From the NCBI GenBank assembly GCA_947444055.1, contig CANEYR010000003.1:1-64000 (forward strand): a stretch of 64,000 bases of DNA, read 5' to 3'. A program made the translations under genes and the position numbers. The stretch's first letter is position 1. Each line of letters opens with the position of its first letter. This document shows, in pieces, positions 17,603-26,846 of the stretch. A model generated the notes under the pieces. The model was not told the origin of the DNA, searched no databases, and saw only the letters and a list, made by a program, of their open reading frames with translations. The stretch comes from Planctomycetota bacterium. Its GTDB lineage: Bacteria > Planctomycetota > UBA1135 > UBA2386.

Positions 17603-18363
17603 CAGCCCAAGATCGCGCGCGCGACCGCCACAGGATCACTCGCTTGCACGAGCGAACGGAACACCGCGTCGAGGTGAACGCCCGCCCCGGCCCCGACCTG
17701 CGTGCGCAGCTCGGCGGCCGTGCCGCAAGCGAGCAGCTTGCCCTGGTCGAGCACGGCGATGCGGTGCGCGGTCGTCTCCACGACGTCGAGCAAGTGGCTG
17801 CAATGCAGCACCGCGCCACCTTGCCGCGCGAACTCACGCATCAGCTCCTTCACGACCAGCGTCGTCGTCACGTCGAGCCCCGACAGCGGTTCGTCGAAAA
17901 CCAGCAGCTTGGGGGCCGTGATCAAGGCACCAGCGATGGACACCTTCTGGGTCATGCCCTTGCTGAAGGAAACCATCGGTTCGTCGCCGCGGTCGAGCAG
18001 ACCAAAGCCCGCGAGCAGCCGTTCGCCGCGCGTGCGAATGGTGGTGTCGTCGAGGTCGAACAGGCGGCCCTTCAACAGCAGGAACTCCCACGGCGTCAGC
18101 ACTTCGTGCAGGCGCGCCACTTCGGGCAAGTAGCCGATGCGGCGCCGGGCTTCGGCGGGTGCAGTCAGCGCATCGACGCCGGCGACCAGCACACTGCCGG
18201 TGTCGGGGCGCAAGAGTCCGGCGATGCACTTCACGGCCGTCGACTTGCCCGCGCCGTTGGGTCCGAGCAGCGCCAGGATTTCACCGGCGGCGATGGTGAG
18301 GTCGAGGCCGTGCAGGGCAACGAATGAGCCGTAGGTCTTGCGCAGCCCTGAGAGTCGCAGCAT
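17602..18363 (-). CDS. ABC transporter ATP-binding protein
   Basis: This 253-residue ATPase has Walker A GPNGAGKST, signature VSFSKGMTQKVSIAGALI, Walker B LLVFDEPLSGLD and the switch histidine in LHCSHLL. The order and the GMTQK-type signature place it with ABC-2 exporter ATPases (NatA/CcmA-like). No permease gene is adjacent; the coupled downstream gene encodes a propeller-like exported protein instead. Start set at ATG 18363 (MLRLSGLRKTYG); the longer frame upstream overlaps the divergent promoter region of the sugar dehydrogenase. Confidence 0.88.
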   Translation of the reverse strand: MLRLSGLRKTYGSFVALHGLDLTIAAGEILALLGPNGAGKSTAVKCIAGLLRPDTGSVLVAGVDALTAPAEARRRIGYLPEVARLHEVLTPWEFLLLKGRLFDLDDTTIRTRGERLLAGFGLLDRGDEPMVSFSKGMTQKVSIAGALITAPKLLVFDEPLSGLDVTTTLVVKELMREFARQGGAVLHCSHLLDVVETTAHRIAVLDQGKLLACGTAAELRTQVGAGAGVHLDAVFRSLVQASDPVAVARAILG

Positions 18364-18472
18364 GTGTGCATCTTGGCGCGGCAAGAGGCGGGTGGCCAGC
18401 GGTCGCGGCCGTGCAGAGAGTGAGAAGCGTGCTTGTGCGCGGCGGGGCTCGGCGCCGTAATCACCGCCCCGC

Positions 18473-19717
18473 ATGCATCGCCATTCCCTGCTGCTCTCGT
18501 TCGTCGCCCTGTTGGCACCGCTCTGCGCTCAAGACGAAGAACCCGAACTGCCCGCCCTGCCAGCCGGGCCCGCGCTCGTCTACGAGGATGCGTTTCCCGC
18601 GCATGCTGGGTGGGATCGACCGCTGTATGTGGCCTTCCACTCGACGGACAAGGAGCACGCCTACATCGTGACGCAGCCCGGGCGGGTGTTCGTGGTGCCG
18701 CGCGATGGCCTGAAGAAGGAGCAGCGCGTGTTCCTCGACTTGCACGACCGCGTCTTCCTCGACAATTGGGAGGAAGGGCTGCTCGGCTTCGCGTTCGACC
18801 CGGCCTACGCCGACAACGGCTTTGTCTACGTCTACTGGTCCGAGAAGATCGAAGTGCAGTCGGGCGAGATGGGCAACGGCAAGCAGGCGAAGAGCAATCG
18901 CCAGTCGGTGGTCTCGCGGTTTGCGACCAAGGCAGGCGAAGGTGGACGTGTCGTGGACATCGCCGACGAACTGCGCGTGATGGTTGTGTTCCAGCCGTAC
19001 GGCAACCACAACGGCGGCACCATCGAGTTCGGTCCCGACGGCATGCTCTACGTCGTGCTCGGCGACGGCGGTGCCGCCAACGACCCGTTCGGCAATGGCC
19101 AAGCGAAGAACACCCTGCTCGGCAAAGTGCTGCGCATCGATGTGCGCGGGGCTGTGGCGGCGAAGCCGTACGCCATTCCTGCCGACAATCCGTTCGTTGG
19201 TGAAGAGGGGGCGCGCGGCGAGATCTGGTGCTACGGCATGCGCAATCCGTGGCGAATCACGTTCGATCGTGCGACCGGCGATCTGTGGTGCGGTGATGTG
19301 GGCCAGAACCGCCTCGAAGAAGTGGACCGCTTGGTGAAGGGCGGCAACTACGGCTGGAATGCCATGGAGGCGAGCGAGGTGTTCAAGCTGCGCAAGGATC
19401 GCTCGGTGCCGCCCGGTGTGATCGCGCCGATCGCGGAGTACGCGCACAGCGAAGGGTTGTCGATCACTGGCGGCTACGTCTATCGCGGCACGGCGATCGC
19501 GGCGCTGCAGGGCTGGTTCGTCTACGGCGACTTCATGACGCTGAAGATGTGGGCATGCAAAGAGGACCGAACGGGCGGCCAGCACGCGGTGGTGACCTTG
19601 GCACGGGCGCCGCAGCAGGTGTCGAGTTTTGCCGAAGAGCCAGAGGGGGAACTGCTGCTGACCGGCTTCGACGGCAAGAGTGGCAAGGTGTGGCGGCTGG
19701 TGCCGGCGAAGAAGTAG
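18473..19717 (+). CDS. Secreted PQQ-dependent sugar dehydrogenase (GSDH family)
   Basis: This 414-residue exported six-bladed propeller enzyme of the glucose/sorbosone dehydrogenase (Yli/GDH-B) family oxidises sugars in the periplasm with PQQ. The signal peptide ends APLCAQ. Diagnostic segments include EGLLGFAFDPAYADNGFVYVYW (at about 100), GDGGAANDP, YGMRNPWRITFDR and WCGDVGQNRLEEVDRL, which carry Ca/PQQ-binding loop residues. Length is standard. It is divergent from the ABC ATPase (109 nt apart) and followed by a TonB-like gene 53 nt downstream. Confidence 0.88.
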   Translation: MHRHSLLLSFVALLAPLCAQDEEPELPALPAGPALVYEDAFPAHAGWDRPLYVAFHSTDKEHAYIVTQPGRVFVVPRDGLKKEQRVFLDLHDRVFLDNWEEGLLGFAFDPAYADNGFVYVYWSEKIEVQSGEMGNGKQAKSNRQSVVSRFATKAGEGGRVVDIADELRVMVVFQPYGNHNGGTIEFGPDGMLYVVLGDGGAANDPFGNGQAKNTLLGKVLRIDVRGAVAAKPYAIPADNPFVGEEGARGEIWCYGMRNPWRITFDRATGDLWCGDVGQNRLEEVDRLVKGGNYGWNAMEASEVFKLRKDRSVPPGVIAPIAEYAHSEGLSITGGYVYRGTAIAALQGWFVYGDFMTLKMWACKEDRTGGQHAVVTLARAPQQVSSFAEEPEGELLLTGFDGKSGKVWRLVPAKK

Positions 19718-19770
19718 GCGCTGGCCCCGCGATTGAACCGCGAGCGATTTGGTATCGTTCGTCGCCCCAC

Positions 19771-20496
19771 GTGCGCACCGGTCCGTTGATCTTCTCCCTG
19801 ACGCTGCATGCAACCGTTCTGGTCGCGGCGGCGGCAGTGCGTGCGCACGCTTCTGGGCAGGCGGATTCGGTGGTCGAGCCGCGTGTGCAGATTCAGTTGT
19901 CGCTGGGGCGGCCAGCGGCGGCGCCCGTGGCGGTGCCCGAACCGGAAGTGGTGCTCGGGGCCGTGCCTGACTTTGAGAACGCGGAGTGGTTGCCGCCATT
20001 GGCGGCAAGCGAGCCGCTGGCGTTCGAGCTGGTGGTTGTGGAGGCGGTGGTGGACTTCGTGCCGCCACCGCGCGCGATGACGGCAACTTTGCAGCGCGTC
20101 AAGCCGTTGCCCGCGGTGCCCGCGCCGATCGTGCCGACGGAGCCGGAGACGGAGACGCGCATCGACCCGAATGAGCCTTCTGCCGCAGCCGCTGCCGAGG
20201 CAGCGCCGTGGGTCGAAGGTTCGCCGCGCGCCGACAACGAAGCGCCGCGCTACCCCGAGCCCGAACGCCGCGCCGGCCACGAAGGCGCGGTCGTCGTCAC
20301 CGTGACGATCGATGCAAGCGGTGCGGTGTTGGGCGTCGAGTTGCGCACACCGTCGCCCTTCCCGGCGCTCAATCGCGAGGCCTTGCGAGCGGTGCGCGCG
20401 TGGCGGTTCGAGCCAGCGCGGCGCCTTGGCGTGGCCATCGTCAGCACGACCGACGTGACGATCGAGTTCCGTCTGAGCAGTAGCGGCGGCACGTAG
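19771..20496 (+). CDS. TonB-family C-terminal domain protein
   Basis: This 241-residue protein has one N-terminal membrane anchor (LIFSLTLHATVLVAAAAV), a Pro/Glu/Val-rich periplasm-spanning linker (about 45-150), and a C-terminal TonB fold with AVVVTVTIDASGAVLGVEL and ALRAVRAWRFEPAR. Such proteins energise outer-membrane receptors. No ExbB/ExbD genes lie nearby. A GTG at 19771 is taken as the start because the anchor begins directly after it; the frame upstream overlaps the dehydrogenase gene. Confidence 0.78.
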   Translation: MRTGPLIFSLTLHATVLVAAAAVRAHASGQADSVVEPRVQIQLSLGRPAAAPVAVPEPEVVLGAVPDFENAEWLPPLAASEPLAFELVVVEAVVDFVPPPRAMTATLQRVKPLPAVPAPIVPTEPETETRIDPNEPSAAAAAEAAPWVEGSPRADNEAPRYPEPERRAGHEGAVVVTVTIDASGAVLGVELRTPSPFPALNREALRAVRAWRFEPARRLGVAIVSTTDVTIEFRLSSSGGT

Positions 20497-20504
20497 CCGC
20501 GCCG

Positions 20505-21719
20505 TCAGCGAAGGAAGGGGACGCCGAGTTCGCCGAGCAGACCGTCCAGCCGTTCGAACATGCGTTGCCACCGCCAGTGTTGGCGGACCCAGACAGCGGC
20601 GGCAGCGCCGACCGTGCGCGCGTGCTGTGGATTGGCGAACAGTTCGGCGATGCGCGCAATCGTCGCGTCGGCGCCATCGGCGACGGTGAGTGCGCCCGCG
20701 GGCACGTCGCCGAGGCCTTGCGCTGCTTGCGGCGACGACACGACCGGCAGGGCCATGCTCATCGCTTCGAGCACCTTGTTCTGCACCCCACGCGCGAGGC
20801 GCAGTGGTGCGATCGCGACCGCCGCCTGATCGAAGTAGGGCGGCGTCGTCGGCACGCGGCCAGTGACCGTGATGCCCGGGATCTGCGCCAAGGCCTGCAC
20901 CTTCGCGATCGGTTTGCTGCCGACGATCAGCAGGCGAGCGTCGGGATAGCGCTGCCGCAGCGTCGGCCAACAGGTGTCGACGAACCAACACACGCCGTCG
21001 ACGTTCGGCTCGTAGTCCATGACCCCGGTGAAAACCGCCGTGTGCGCATGGCGGTTGGCTTCACCAGCGGTGGTGAAGTGCTCGACGTCGACGCCGTTTG
21101 GCAAGACGTCCGGATCGACTCCTGGAATGCGTTCGCGAAACAGCGTGCGTTCAACCTCGCTGACCACCAGGGAGCGCGAGAACGTGCGGGCCACGCGATC
21201 TTCGAAGGCGAGCAGTCGCTTGGCCTCGCGGCCATAGATCCAGCGACCGAGTGGGCCGCTGACGGTTGCGTACTGCCGCCACTTGTCGGAATCGAGTTCG
21301 GCGAACTGCATGACCTTCGCGTGGCTCGGCCGGCCGATCGCGTACTGGGCCATCGACGACGAGTAGACGTAGACCAGGTCGGGCGGCGTGACGGTCCACT
21401 GATCGACGGCCTTGGCGAGAGTGCGGTCGTAGAAGAACGGCAGGGTCAGGGCCTTGCCAGTGAGCAGTCCGCGCAGGCTGGTCAGCTTGCGCCATCGGCG
21501 CGACAGCCGCGGCGCCACGACTTCGCGGCACGACTTGCTGAGAAATGCGACACCCTCGGCATCGCGGGTCTCTTCCTGGAAGCAGCCGACCTGCACCTCG
21601 GCGCCGCGCTGCAGCAAGTGTTGCAGGAAGTGCCACGTCGTGATGCGGTCGCCGCGGTCTGGTGGCCATGGCACACGCTGGCACAAGAACACGATTCGCG
21701 GAGAACGAGCGGGCGTCAT
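20505..21719 (-). CDS. Glycosyltransferase of the exosortase-associated (TIGR03087) type
   Basis: This 404-residue GT-B glycosyltransferase has the family-typical N-terminus FLCQRVPWPPDRGDRITTWH. The C-terminal domain shows GVMDYEPNVDGVCWFV, SKPIAKVQAL and the nucleotide-sugar motif PLRLARGVQNKVLEAMSMALPVV. Proteins of this type are usually linked to EPS biosynthesis and exosortase/PEP-CTERM loci. No exosortase is in the window, but the adjacent divergent operon encodes a flippase and two more glycosyltransferases. It probably adds a sugar to a lipid-linked oligosaccharide on the cytoplasmic side. Confidence 0.82.
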   Translation of the reverse strand: MTPARSPRIVFLCQRVPWPPDRGDRITTWHFLQHLLQRGAEVQVGCFQEETRDAEGVAFLSKSCREVVAPRLSRRWRKLTSLRGLLTGKALTLPFFYDRTLAKAVDQWTVTPPDLVYVYSSSMAQYAIGRPSHAKVMQFAELDSDKWRQYATVSGPLGRWIYGREAKRLLAFEDRVARTFSRSLVVSEVERTLFRERIPGVDPDVLPNGVDVEHFTTAGEANRHAHTAVFTGVMDYEPNVDGVCWFVDTCWPTLRQRYPDARLLIVGSKPIAKVQALAQIPGITVTGRVPTTPPYFDQAAVAIAPLRLARGVQNKVLEAMSMALPVVSSPQAAQGLGDVPAGALTVADGADATIARIAELFANPQHARTVGAAAAVWVRQHWRWQRMFERLDGLLGELGVPFLR

Positions 21720-21776
21720 CAGATCGGCGTCAAGCTTGCTGACTGTTAGCCCCGATACAAGCGCCGGAGCTAAGGC

Positions 21777-22652
21777 ATGGCACAGCAGGAGACCGGGTCA
21801 TCGACGAACATCCTTGGGCTAGTCAACAGCACAATTGACTTGCCCACGATGCCGGAGGTGCTCATCAAGTTGAACGAGGTGATGGCGCGTCCCGATGCTT
21901 CGGCCGCCGATGTCGCCAAAGTCATCTCTGCCGACCCGGCGGTGGCGACCAACATTCTGCGCATCGTCAACTCGGCGTACTACGGGCTGCAGGTGCGTGT
22001 CAGCTCGGTCAGTCTCGCCATCTCCGTGATGGGCTTCAACATGGCCAAGAAGGTCGCGTTGAAGGCGGCCGTGTTCTCATCTTTTGGCAAACGGCGCGAG
22101 AAGATTCAGCACTTCGATCCGGCCGGGTTCTGGCGGCACGCAGTGTTTGCTGGGGTCGCGGCGCGGACGTTGGCCGGCAAGTCGACGGTGTTTGCCGATA
22201 CGCACCCGGAAGACGCCTACATCGCCGGACTGCTGCACGACATCGGCAAGATCATCCTCATGGAGAAGTCGGCGCCGCGCTACTTGGCGTTGCTCCGGAA
22301 GTCTGTGCAGCAGAAACGCAGCGAGATCGAGGTCGAGCCGGAAGATCTTGGCTTCACGCACGCGGACGTCGGATCGGTGCTGGCGATCAAGTGGGCGCTG
22401 CCGGAGGATCTGGCCATCGCCATTCGCTACCACCACTCGCCCGCGAAGGATCCCTTCCATCGCTCGCTGTCGAGTCTGATTCACCTTGCCGACCACCTCG
22501 CGTGGCGCGGCGGAACGCCGTCGACTGTCGGCACTCCGATGGGAACTTTGGATCCTGATTGCTACAGCCAGATCGGACTCGACCCGGCGCAGGTCGAAGA
22601 GCTGTTGCCGCAGATCCACGAAGACTTCGCGGCATCTGAATTGCCGTGGTAG
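21777..22652 (+). CDS. HDOD-domain signalling protein
   Basis: This 291-residue protein is a HDOD domain (a diverged HD hydrolase fold) over about residues 12-215, with LPTMPEVLIKLNEVMARPDA, ISADPAVATNILRIVNSAYYG and AYIAGLLHDIGKIIL. The HD pair is retained in LLHDIG, but HDOD proteins usually act as signal-linked regulators rather than enzymes. It is the first gene of a plus-strand glycan operon, 36 nt ahead of the flippase, so it may regulate surface polysaccharide output or motility. Confidence 0.85.
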   Translation: MAQQETGSSTNILGLVNSTIDLPTMPEVLIKLNEVMARPDASAADVAKVISADPAVATNILRIVNSAYYGLQVRVSSVSLAISVMGFNMAKKVALKAAVFSSFGKRREKIQHFDPAGFWRHAVFAGVAARTLAGKSTVFADTHPEDAYIAGLLHDIGKIILMEKSAPRYLALLRKSVQQKRSEIEVEPEDLGFTHADVGSVLAIKWALPEDLAIAIRYHHSPAKDPFHRSLSSLIHLADHLAWRGGTPSTVGTPMGTLDPDCYSQIGLDPAQVEELLPQIHEDFAASELPW

Positions 22653-22688
22653 CGGGAACGAGTCGCACGCCATGAGCTCGAGCCGCGC

Positions 22689-24119
22689 ATGAACTTCCGG
22701 CGGTGGGTGGTCTTCACCTTCCTGATCCACGTCTTCGTCGTCTTGGTCGACAAGGGTGGTGGCCTCGTTCTGTACCTGCTGACGGCGAGTCAGCAGGCGC
22801 AGCATGGCAAGTCCGGCATTGCAGCGTCGCTGCCGTTCATCCTCGGTGCCGTTGCCAATCTCGGCCTCGCCACGGCCCTCGTCTATCTGGTGCGCCGCGG
22901 CCGCTTCACGCCGCAGGTCTGCTTCGAGACGGGCATGGCGGTAGCCATCGTTTGGGGCGGCTTCGTGGCGGCTTTGTCGGCGGGGTTCTTGCTCGTCGTG
23001 CTGCCGTGGATCGACCCGGCTTGGGCGTTGGATCCATGGCTGGTCTGGCCGATCTGCGCGGCGGTGCCGCTGCTTTTGGTCGCCAGCTACGCCAACAGCA
23101 CGCAGTTGGCGACGGAGCGCGTGCAGGACTACGGGCTCGTCCACCTGGCGACGTCGATCGGGTTCTTACCTTTGTTCTTCGGCTGCTTCTTCTTGTTCGG
23201 CAGCAGTGTCAAGGACGGCGACGTGCCGCTCGGCGTGGTGTGGGGACGGTTGCTGTCGACGCTTGTCGTCGCGGTGCTGACGCTGTGGCTGGTGCGCAAG
23301 GTGGTGGCTCTGCGCGTGCGAGTGCACCGTGAGTTCCTTGGCGAAGCGCTGCGCTACGGCTGGAAGGCCAACCTGACGTCGACGCTGACGTACCTCAACC
23401 ATCGCATCGATCTGTTGGTGTTGTTCGCGGTGTACTTCGCAACCGGCAAGTCGAACGGTGTCGAGGAGTCGATGGCCGAGGAGCAGGCCTACATCCAAGT
23501 CGCTTACTACTCGATGGCGGTGACGTGGGCGGAGCTGGTGTGGCACTTCCCGGAAGCGATGCGCGACCTGTTCTTCTTGAAGGTTGCAGGCAGCACACAC
23601 GAAGAAGCTCGCGCGATGACGCCGGTGCTGGCGCGGCTCGGGGTGACGATTTCGTTGGTCGGCGCGGTGGCGATCCTGTTCCTGATCGATCCGATCATGG
23701 GGTTCATCACGACCGCCGCCGGCAAGCACGAATGCGTTTGGTACGGCGGCTGGAGCCAGCCGGTCGGTGCTGCGCTGCTGATGTTGGTGCCGGGCACCGT
23801 CGCCTTCACGGTGTCGAAGATCCTGCAGGCCGATCTGGCGGCGCGCGACCAACTGCAGACGTGCGTGAATGCGCAGCTGGTGGTGTTCGGCACGATGATC
23901 GGTCTCGACCTGCTGTGGATTCCCGAGTACGGAGCTGTGGGGGCCGCGGCGGCGTCGACCGTGGCGTACGTGGTCGGCACGCTGTGGACGCTGGTGGCGT
24001 ACTCGCGGCAGACGGGAACGCCCACCTGGCGCTGCCTCTTCGTGCATCCGAGTGACTTCCGCTACATTCGTGAGATCGCGACGGCCGTCGTCGGCAAGAT
24101 GCGAAGGAAGCGCGAATGA
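22689..24119 (+). CDS. Wzx/MATE-like polysaccharide flippase
   Basis: This 476-residue integral membrane protein has about twelve to fourteen hydrophobic segments arranged as in the MOP exporter superfamily. It probably flips lipid-linked oligosaccharides across the inner membrane. A soluble loop with EESMAEEQAYIQVAYY (about 258-275) separates the two halves. Its stop overlaps the start of the next glycosyltransferase (ATGA), indicating coupling. No family-specific motif was seen, so assignment rests on topology and context. Confidence 0.72.
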   Translation: MNFRRWVVFTFLIHVFVVLVDKGGGLVLYLLTASQQAQHGKSGIAASLPFILGAVANLGLATALVYLVRRGRFTPQVCFETGMAVAIVWGGFVAALSAGFLLVVLPWIDPAWALDPWLVWPICAAVPLLLVASYANSTQLATERVQDYGLVHLATSIGFLPLFFGCFFLFGSSVKDGDVPLGVVWGRLLSTLVVAVLTLWLVRKVVALRVRVHREFLGEALRYGWKANLTSTLTYLNHRIDLLVLFAVYFATGKSNGVEESMAEEQAYIQVAYYSMAVTWAELVWHFPEAMRDLFFLKVAGSTHEEARAMTPVLARLGVTISLVGAVAILFLIDPIMGFITTAAGKHECVWYGGWSQPVGAALLMLVPGTVAFTVSKILQADLAARDQLQTCVNAQLVVFGTMIGLDLLWIPEYGAVGAAAASTVAYVVGTLWTLVAYSRQTGTPTWRCLFVHPSDFRYIREIATAVVGKMRRKRE

Positions 24120-24988
24120 ACCGCACGACACCTGTCACCGTCGTCATCCCCGCCTACCAAGCCGGTGCGTACCTGCGCGTGACCTTGGAATCGCTGCAGC
24201 AGCAGACGGCGGTGCCCGAGGCGGTCGTCGTCGTCGACGATGGCTCGACCGACGATACGGCGGCCATCGCGCGGCAGTTTGGTGTGCATCTCGTGCAGCA
24301 AGCGCAAAAGGGGCCGGGTGCCGCGCGCAACCGAGGCCTCGAGCTGGCGACTACGGAGTTCGTGGCCTTCCTTGATGCCGATGACTGGTTCGCGCCGGAC
24401 AAACTCGAGCGGGCCGTGGCGTGGCTTGATCAATCGGAGGCCGCCTGTTTGGCGACCGACGCTTGGATCGTGCGCAACGATCGCCTCGAAGGGCGCAAGA
24501 ACCAGAAGCGTGTCGTGCCCACGGTGTTGACGATGGAGCACTTGCTGCAGGACAACCCGGTCGTCTGCAGCACGGTCGTTGCTCGCACGGCGGCGGTGCG
24601 GGCCGTTGGTGGGTTCGACGAACACCCAGATCTTGTGGCCACGGAGGACTTCGACTTGTGGCTGCGCATGAGCCAGCGCGAGCCGCTCGCCTACGTGAAC
24701 GAGCCGTTGACGTTCTACCGCGTACACGCTGGCAGCCTGTCGGCGAACACTCGCTTCGTGCGTGGGCTGGAGCGCATTCTCGAGCAGGTTGCGAAGCAGC
24801 ACGAAGGGGAGGCGCACTTCCAGAATCTGGTGCGTCATCGCCTCGCCGATGTGCGCCTCGATCTGGCTTGGGACCTGCTCGCCGCCGGCCGCAAGGCCGA
24901 GGCTCGCGCGATGATCCGCGAGGCTTCCAAACTCGCCTGCACGTGGAAGGGCCTGCGCATGAAGCTGCGCAGTTTGCTGCCGACGTGA
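24116..24988 (+). CDS. Family 2 glycosyltransferase
   Basis: This 290-residue GT-A enzyme starts TPVTVVIPAYQAGAYLRVTL and shows VVVVDDGSTDDT (about 40-51), GAARNRGLELA and the metal-binding FLDADDWF. A later EDFDLWLRM matches the ED-Y/L acceptor motif. It transfers a sugar from a nucleotide donor to a growing glycan. It overlaps the flippase gene and is followed 7 nt later by the BtpA-family gene. Confidence 0.9.
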   Translation: MNRTTPVTVVIPAYQAGAYLRVTLESLQQQTAVPEAVVVVDDGSTDDTAAIARQFGVHLVQQAQKGPGAARNRGLELATTEFVAFLDADDWFAPDKLERAVAWLDQSEAACLATDAWIVRNDRLEGRKNQKRVVPTVLTMEHLLQDNPVVCSTVVARTAAVRAVGGFDEHPDLVATEDFDLWLRMSQREPLAYVNEPLTFYRVHAGSLSANTRFVRGLERILEQVAKQHEGEAHFQNLVRHRLADVRLDLAWDLLAAGRKAEARAMIREASKLACTWKGLRMKLRSLLPT

Positions 24989-24995
24989 GGCCGCG

Positions 24996-25778
24996 ATGAA
25001 GCGTTCCCTGCTCGGTGTCGTGCACTTGCTGCCACTGCCGTCGGCGAAGAACTTCGGCGCGATGGATGCGGTTTTGGCACAGGCGGTGGCCGACGCACGC
25101 GCCTATGCGGCGGGCGGGTTCGATGGCGTGGTGGTTGAGAACTTCGGCGACGCGCCATTTCGCAAGGGGACCGCGGCGGACCCGGTGTCGCCCGATGTTC
25201 CCGCAGGGTTGGCGGTCGCAGCGGATCGCATTCGCCTGGCGACGGGCTTGCCGGTGGGCATCAACTGCTTGCGCAACGATGGCATCGCCGCGCTCGGTGT
25301 GGCGGCGGTCGTGCAGGCGCGCTGGATTCGCGTCAATGTGTTGGCGGGTGCTTACGTCACCGACCAGGGTCTGATCGAGGGCGAGGCGGCGCGTTTGTTC
25401 GCCTACCGCACGCAGCTGCGCAGCGACGTCGCCGTGCTGGCGGACTTCTTGGTGAAGCATGCGTCGCCGCTGGCTGCGCTGGACGTCGCGGCGGGGGCCC
25501 GCGATTTGGCCGAGCGCTCGGGCGCCGACGGACTGGTGTTGTCCGGGGCGCGCACTGGACAGCCGGTCGATGTCGAATTGCTCGACACGGTGCGAGCTGC
25601 GGTCGGCGCGTTCCCGATTTGGCTCGGTTCGGGTCTCACGGTGGCCAACGCGCCGGTGCTGTGGCCACGTTTCGATGGCGCCATCGTCGGCACGTTCTGC
25701 AAGCGGTCGGGGCTCGTCGACCAGCCGGTCGATGTCGATCGCGTGCGGGCGCTGCGAGCGTGCTGCCCTTCGATGTAG
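24996..25778 (+). CDS. BtpA/SgcQ-family TIM-barrel protein
   Basis: This 260-residue protein matches the BtpA/SgcQ family: GVVHLLPLPSAKNFGAMDAV at the start, GGFDGVVVENFGDAPF at about 47, and a phosphate-binding-like end WLGSGLTVANAP and FDGAIVGTFCK. BtpA was named for a role in photosystem I stability in cyanobacteria, and SgcQ is a putative sugar-operon protein; the biochemical activity is not known to me. Here it is locked inside a glycan operon, with 7 nt before and 5 nt after, which suggests a role in sugar or polyprenyl-sugar metabolism. Confidence 0.82.
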   Translation: MKRSLLGVVHLLPLPSAKNFGAMDAVLAQAVADARAYAAGGFDGVVVENFGDAPFRKGTAADPVSPDVPAGLAVAADRIRLATGLPVGINCLRNDGIAALGVAAVVQARWIRVNVLAGAYVTDQGLIEGEAARLFAYRTQLRSDVAVLADFLVKHASPLAALDVAAGARDLAERSGADGLVLSGARTGQPVDVELLDTVRAAVGAFPIWLGSGLTVANAPVLWPRFDGAIVGTFCKRSGLVDQPVDVDRVRALRACCPSM

Positions 25779-25783
25779 CGTGA

Positions 25784-26830
25784 ATGTCGCGCGGCTCGGA
25801 TGCCGAAAGACGGCGTGTGAAGGTTCTGTTGATGACGCCGTCGCCGACCCATCAGCACTTGGGCGGCATCGCCACAGTGGGCCGCTTCCGGGATGGCTTG
25901 CAGTCGCGCGGGCATCTGTGCGAAGTGTTCGGCAGCACGAGTGAAGGTGGGCTCAAACAATCGCTCGAAGGCACGATCGGCCGCTTTCGTCCCGACATCG
26001 TGCATGCCCACGACGCCTTGCGAACGGGCGTGCACTTGCTGGGGCTGCGTTCCCCGTGGGTGGTGTCGTTGAGTGGCGAAGACATGCATCACGACATGCT
26101 CGACGAAGCTCGCGGCGCCATTGTTTGCGAGGTGGTGAAGCGGGCGCAGCGTGTGTTGGTGCCCAACGCCGAAGCCGGGCGCGTGCTTGAGGAACGGGTG
26201 CCTGACGCCGTCGGCAAGATCGATGTGGTGGCGCGGGCGGCGGTGCGACTGCCAACCAACGGCACCGACCTGCGGCGTTCGCTTGGCATTCCACGCCAGC
26301 GCTTCTTGGTGTTCTTGCCTGGCGGCATTCGTCCACTCAAGGGCCAGCACCGCGCGCTCGAAGTGGTTGGCCTGTTGCGCGGAGCAGGGGCTGACGTCGA
26401 GATGATCATTGCCGGCCCCGACCAAGACACTGCCTATGCCGACGCGCTGCGAGCTCTAAGCAAGCAGCAGCCAGGTGTGCGCGTGCTGCCGACGCTGGCG
26501 CACGATCGCATGGGTGCGGCCTACCTCGATGCCGACGTCGTACTGAACACGTCGTTGAGCGAGGGCGCGGCGCCGACGATTCTTGAGGCCGGCATCCTCG
26601 GTCGCGCGGTCGTGGCGTCAGACGTGCCCGGCAATCGGGAGCTGCTGCGCCACAAGGATACGGGGCTGTTGTTCGAGTCCGAAGAGGACATGGCGAAGCA
26701 GATCCTCGCGCTCTATCGCAATCGCTCCGCCGCCGGGTCGCTCGGTGTGCGCATCCGCGAAGACTTTCAGCGGCGCTTCGATGTCGACCGCGAGATCGGC
26801 GGGTTGCTGTCTGCCTACGCGGCTGCCTGA
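25784..26830 (+). CDS. Family 4 glycosyltransferase
   Basis: This 348-residue GT-B enzyme shows HQHLGGIATVGRFRDGL at the N-terminus, SLSGEDMHHDML in the middle, and the donor-site motif NTSLSEGAAPTILEAGILGRAVVASDV at about 248-275. It is the last gene of the HDOD-flippase-GT2-BtpA operon. A GTG at 25820 (VKVLLMTPSP) is an alternative start and would remove twelve unconserved residues. It ends 16 nt from the convergent DUF2779 gene. Confidence 0.85.
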   Translation: MSRGSDAERRRVKVLLMTPSPTHQHLGGIATVGRFRDGLQSRGHLCEVFGSTSEGGLKQSLEGTIGRFRPDIVHAHDALRTGVHLLGLRSPWVVSLSGEDMHHDMLDEARGAIVCEVVKRAQRVLVPNAEAGRVLEERVPDAVGKIDVVARAAVRLPTNGTDLRRSLGIPRQRFLVFLPGGIRPLKGQHRALEVVGLLRGAGADVEMIIAGPDQDTAYADALRALSKQQPGVRVLPTLAHDRMGAAYLDADVVLNTSLSEGAAPTILEAGILGRAVVASDVPGNRELLRHKDTGLLFESEEDMAKQILALYRNRSAAGSLGVRIREDFQRRFDVDREIGGLLSAYAAA

Positions 26831-26846
26831 ACCGGTGGTGCTGCCG

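Noticed and set aside
20505-21719. Exosortase/PEP-CTERM system
   Set aside because: Only the associated glycosyltransferase type is present; no exosortase and no PEP-CTERM tail was found in the window.
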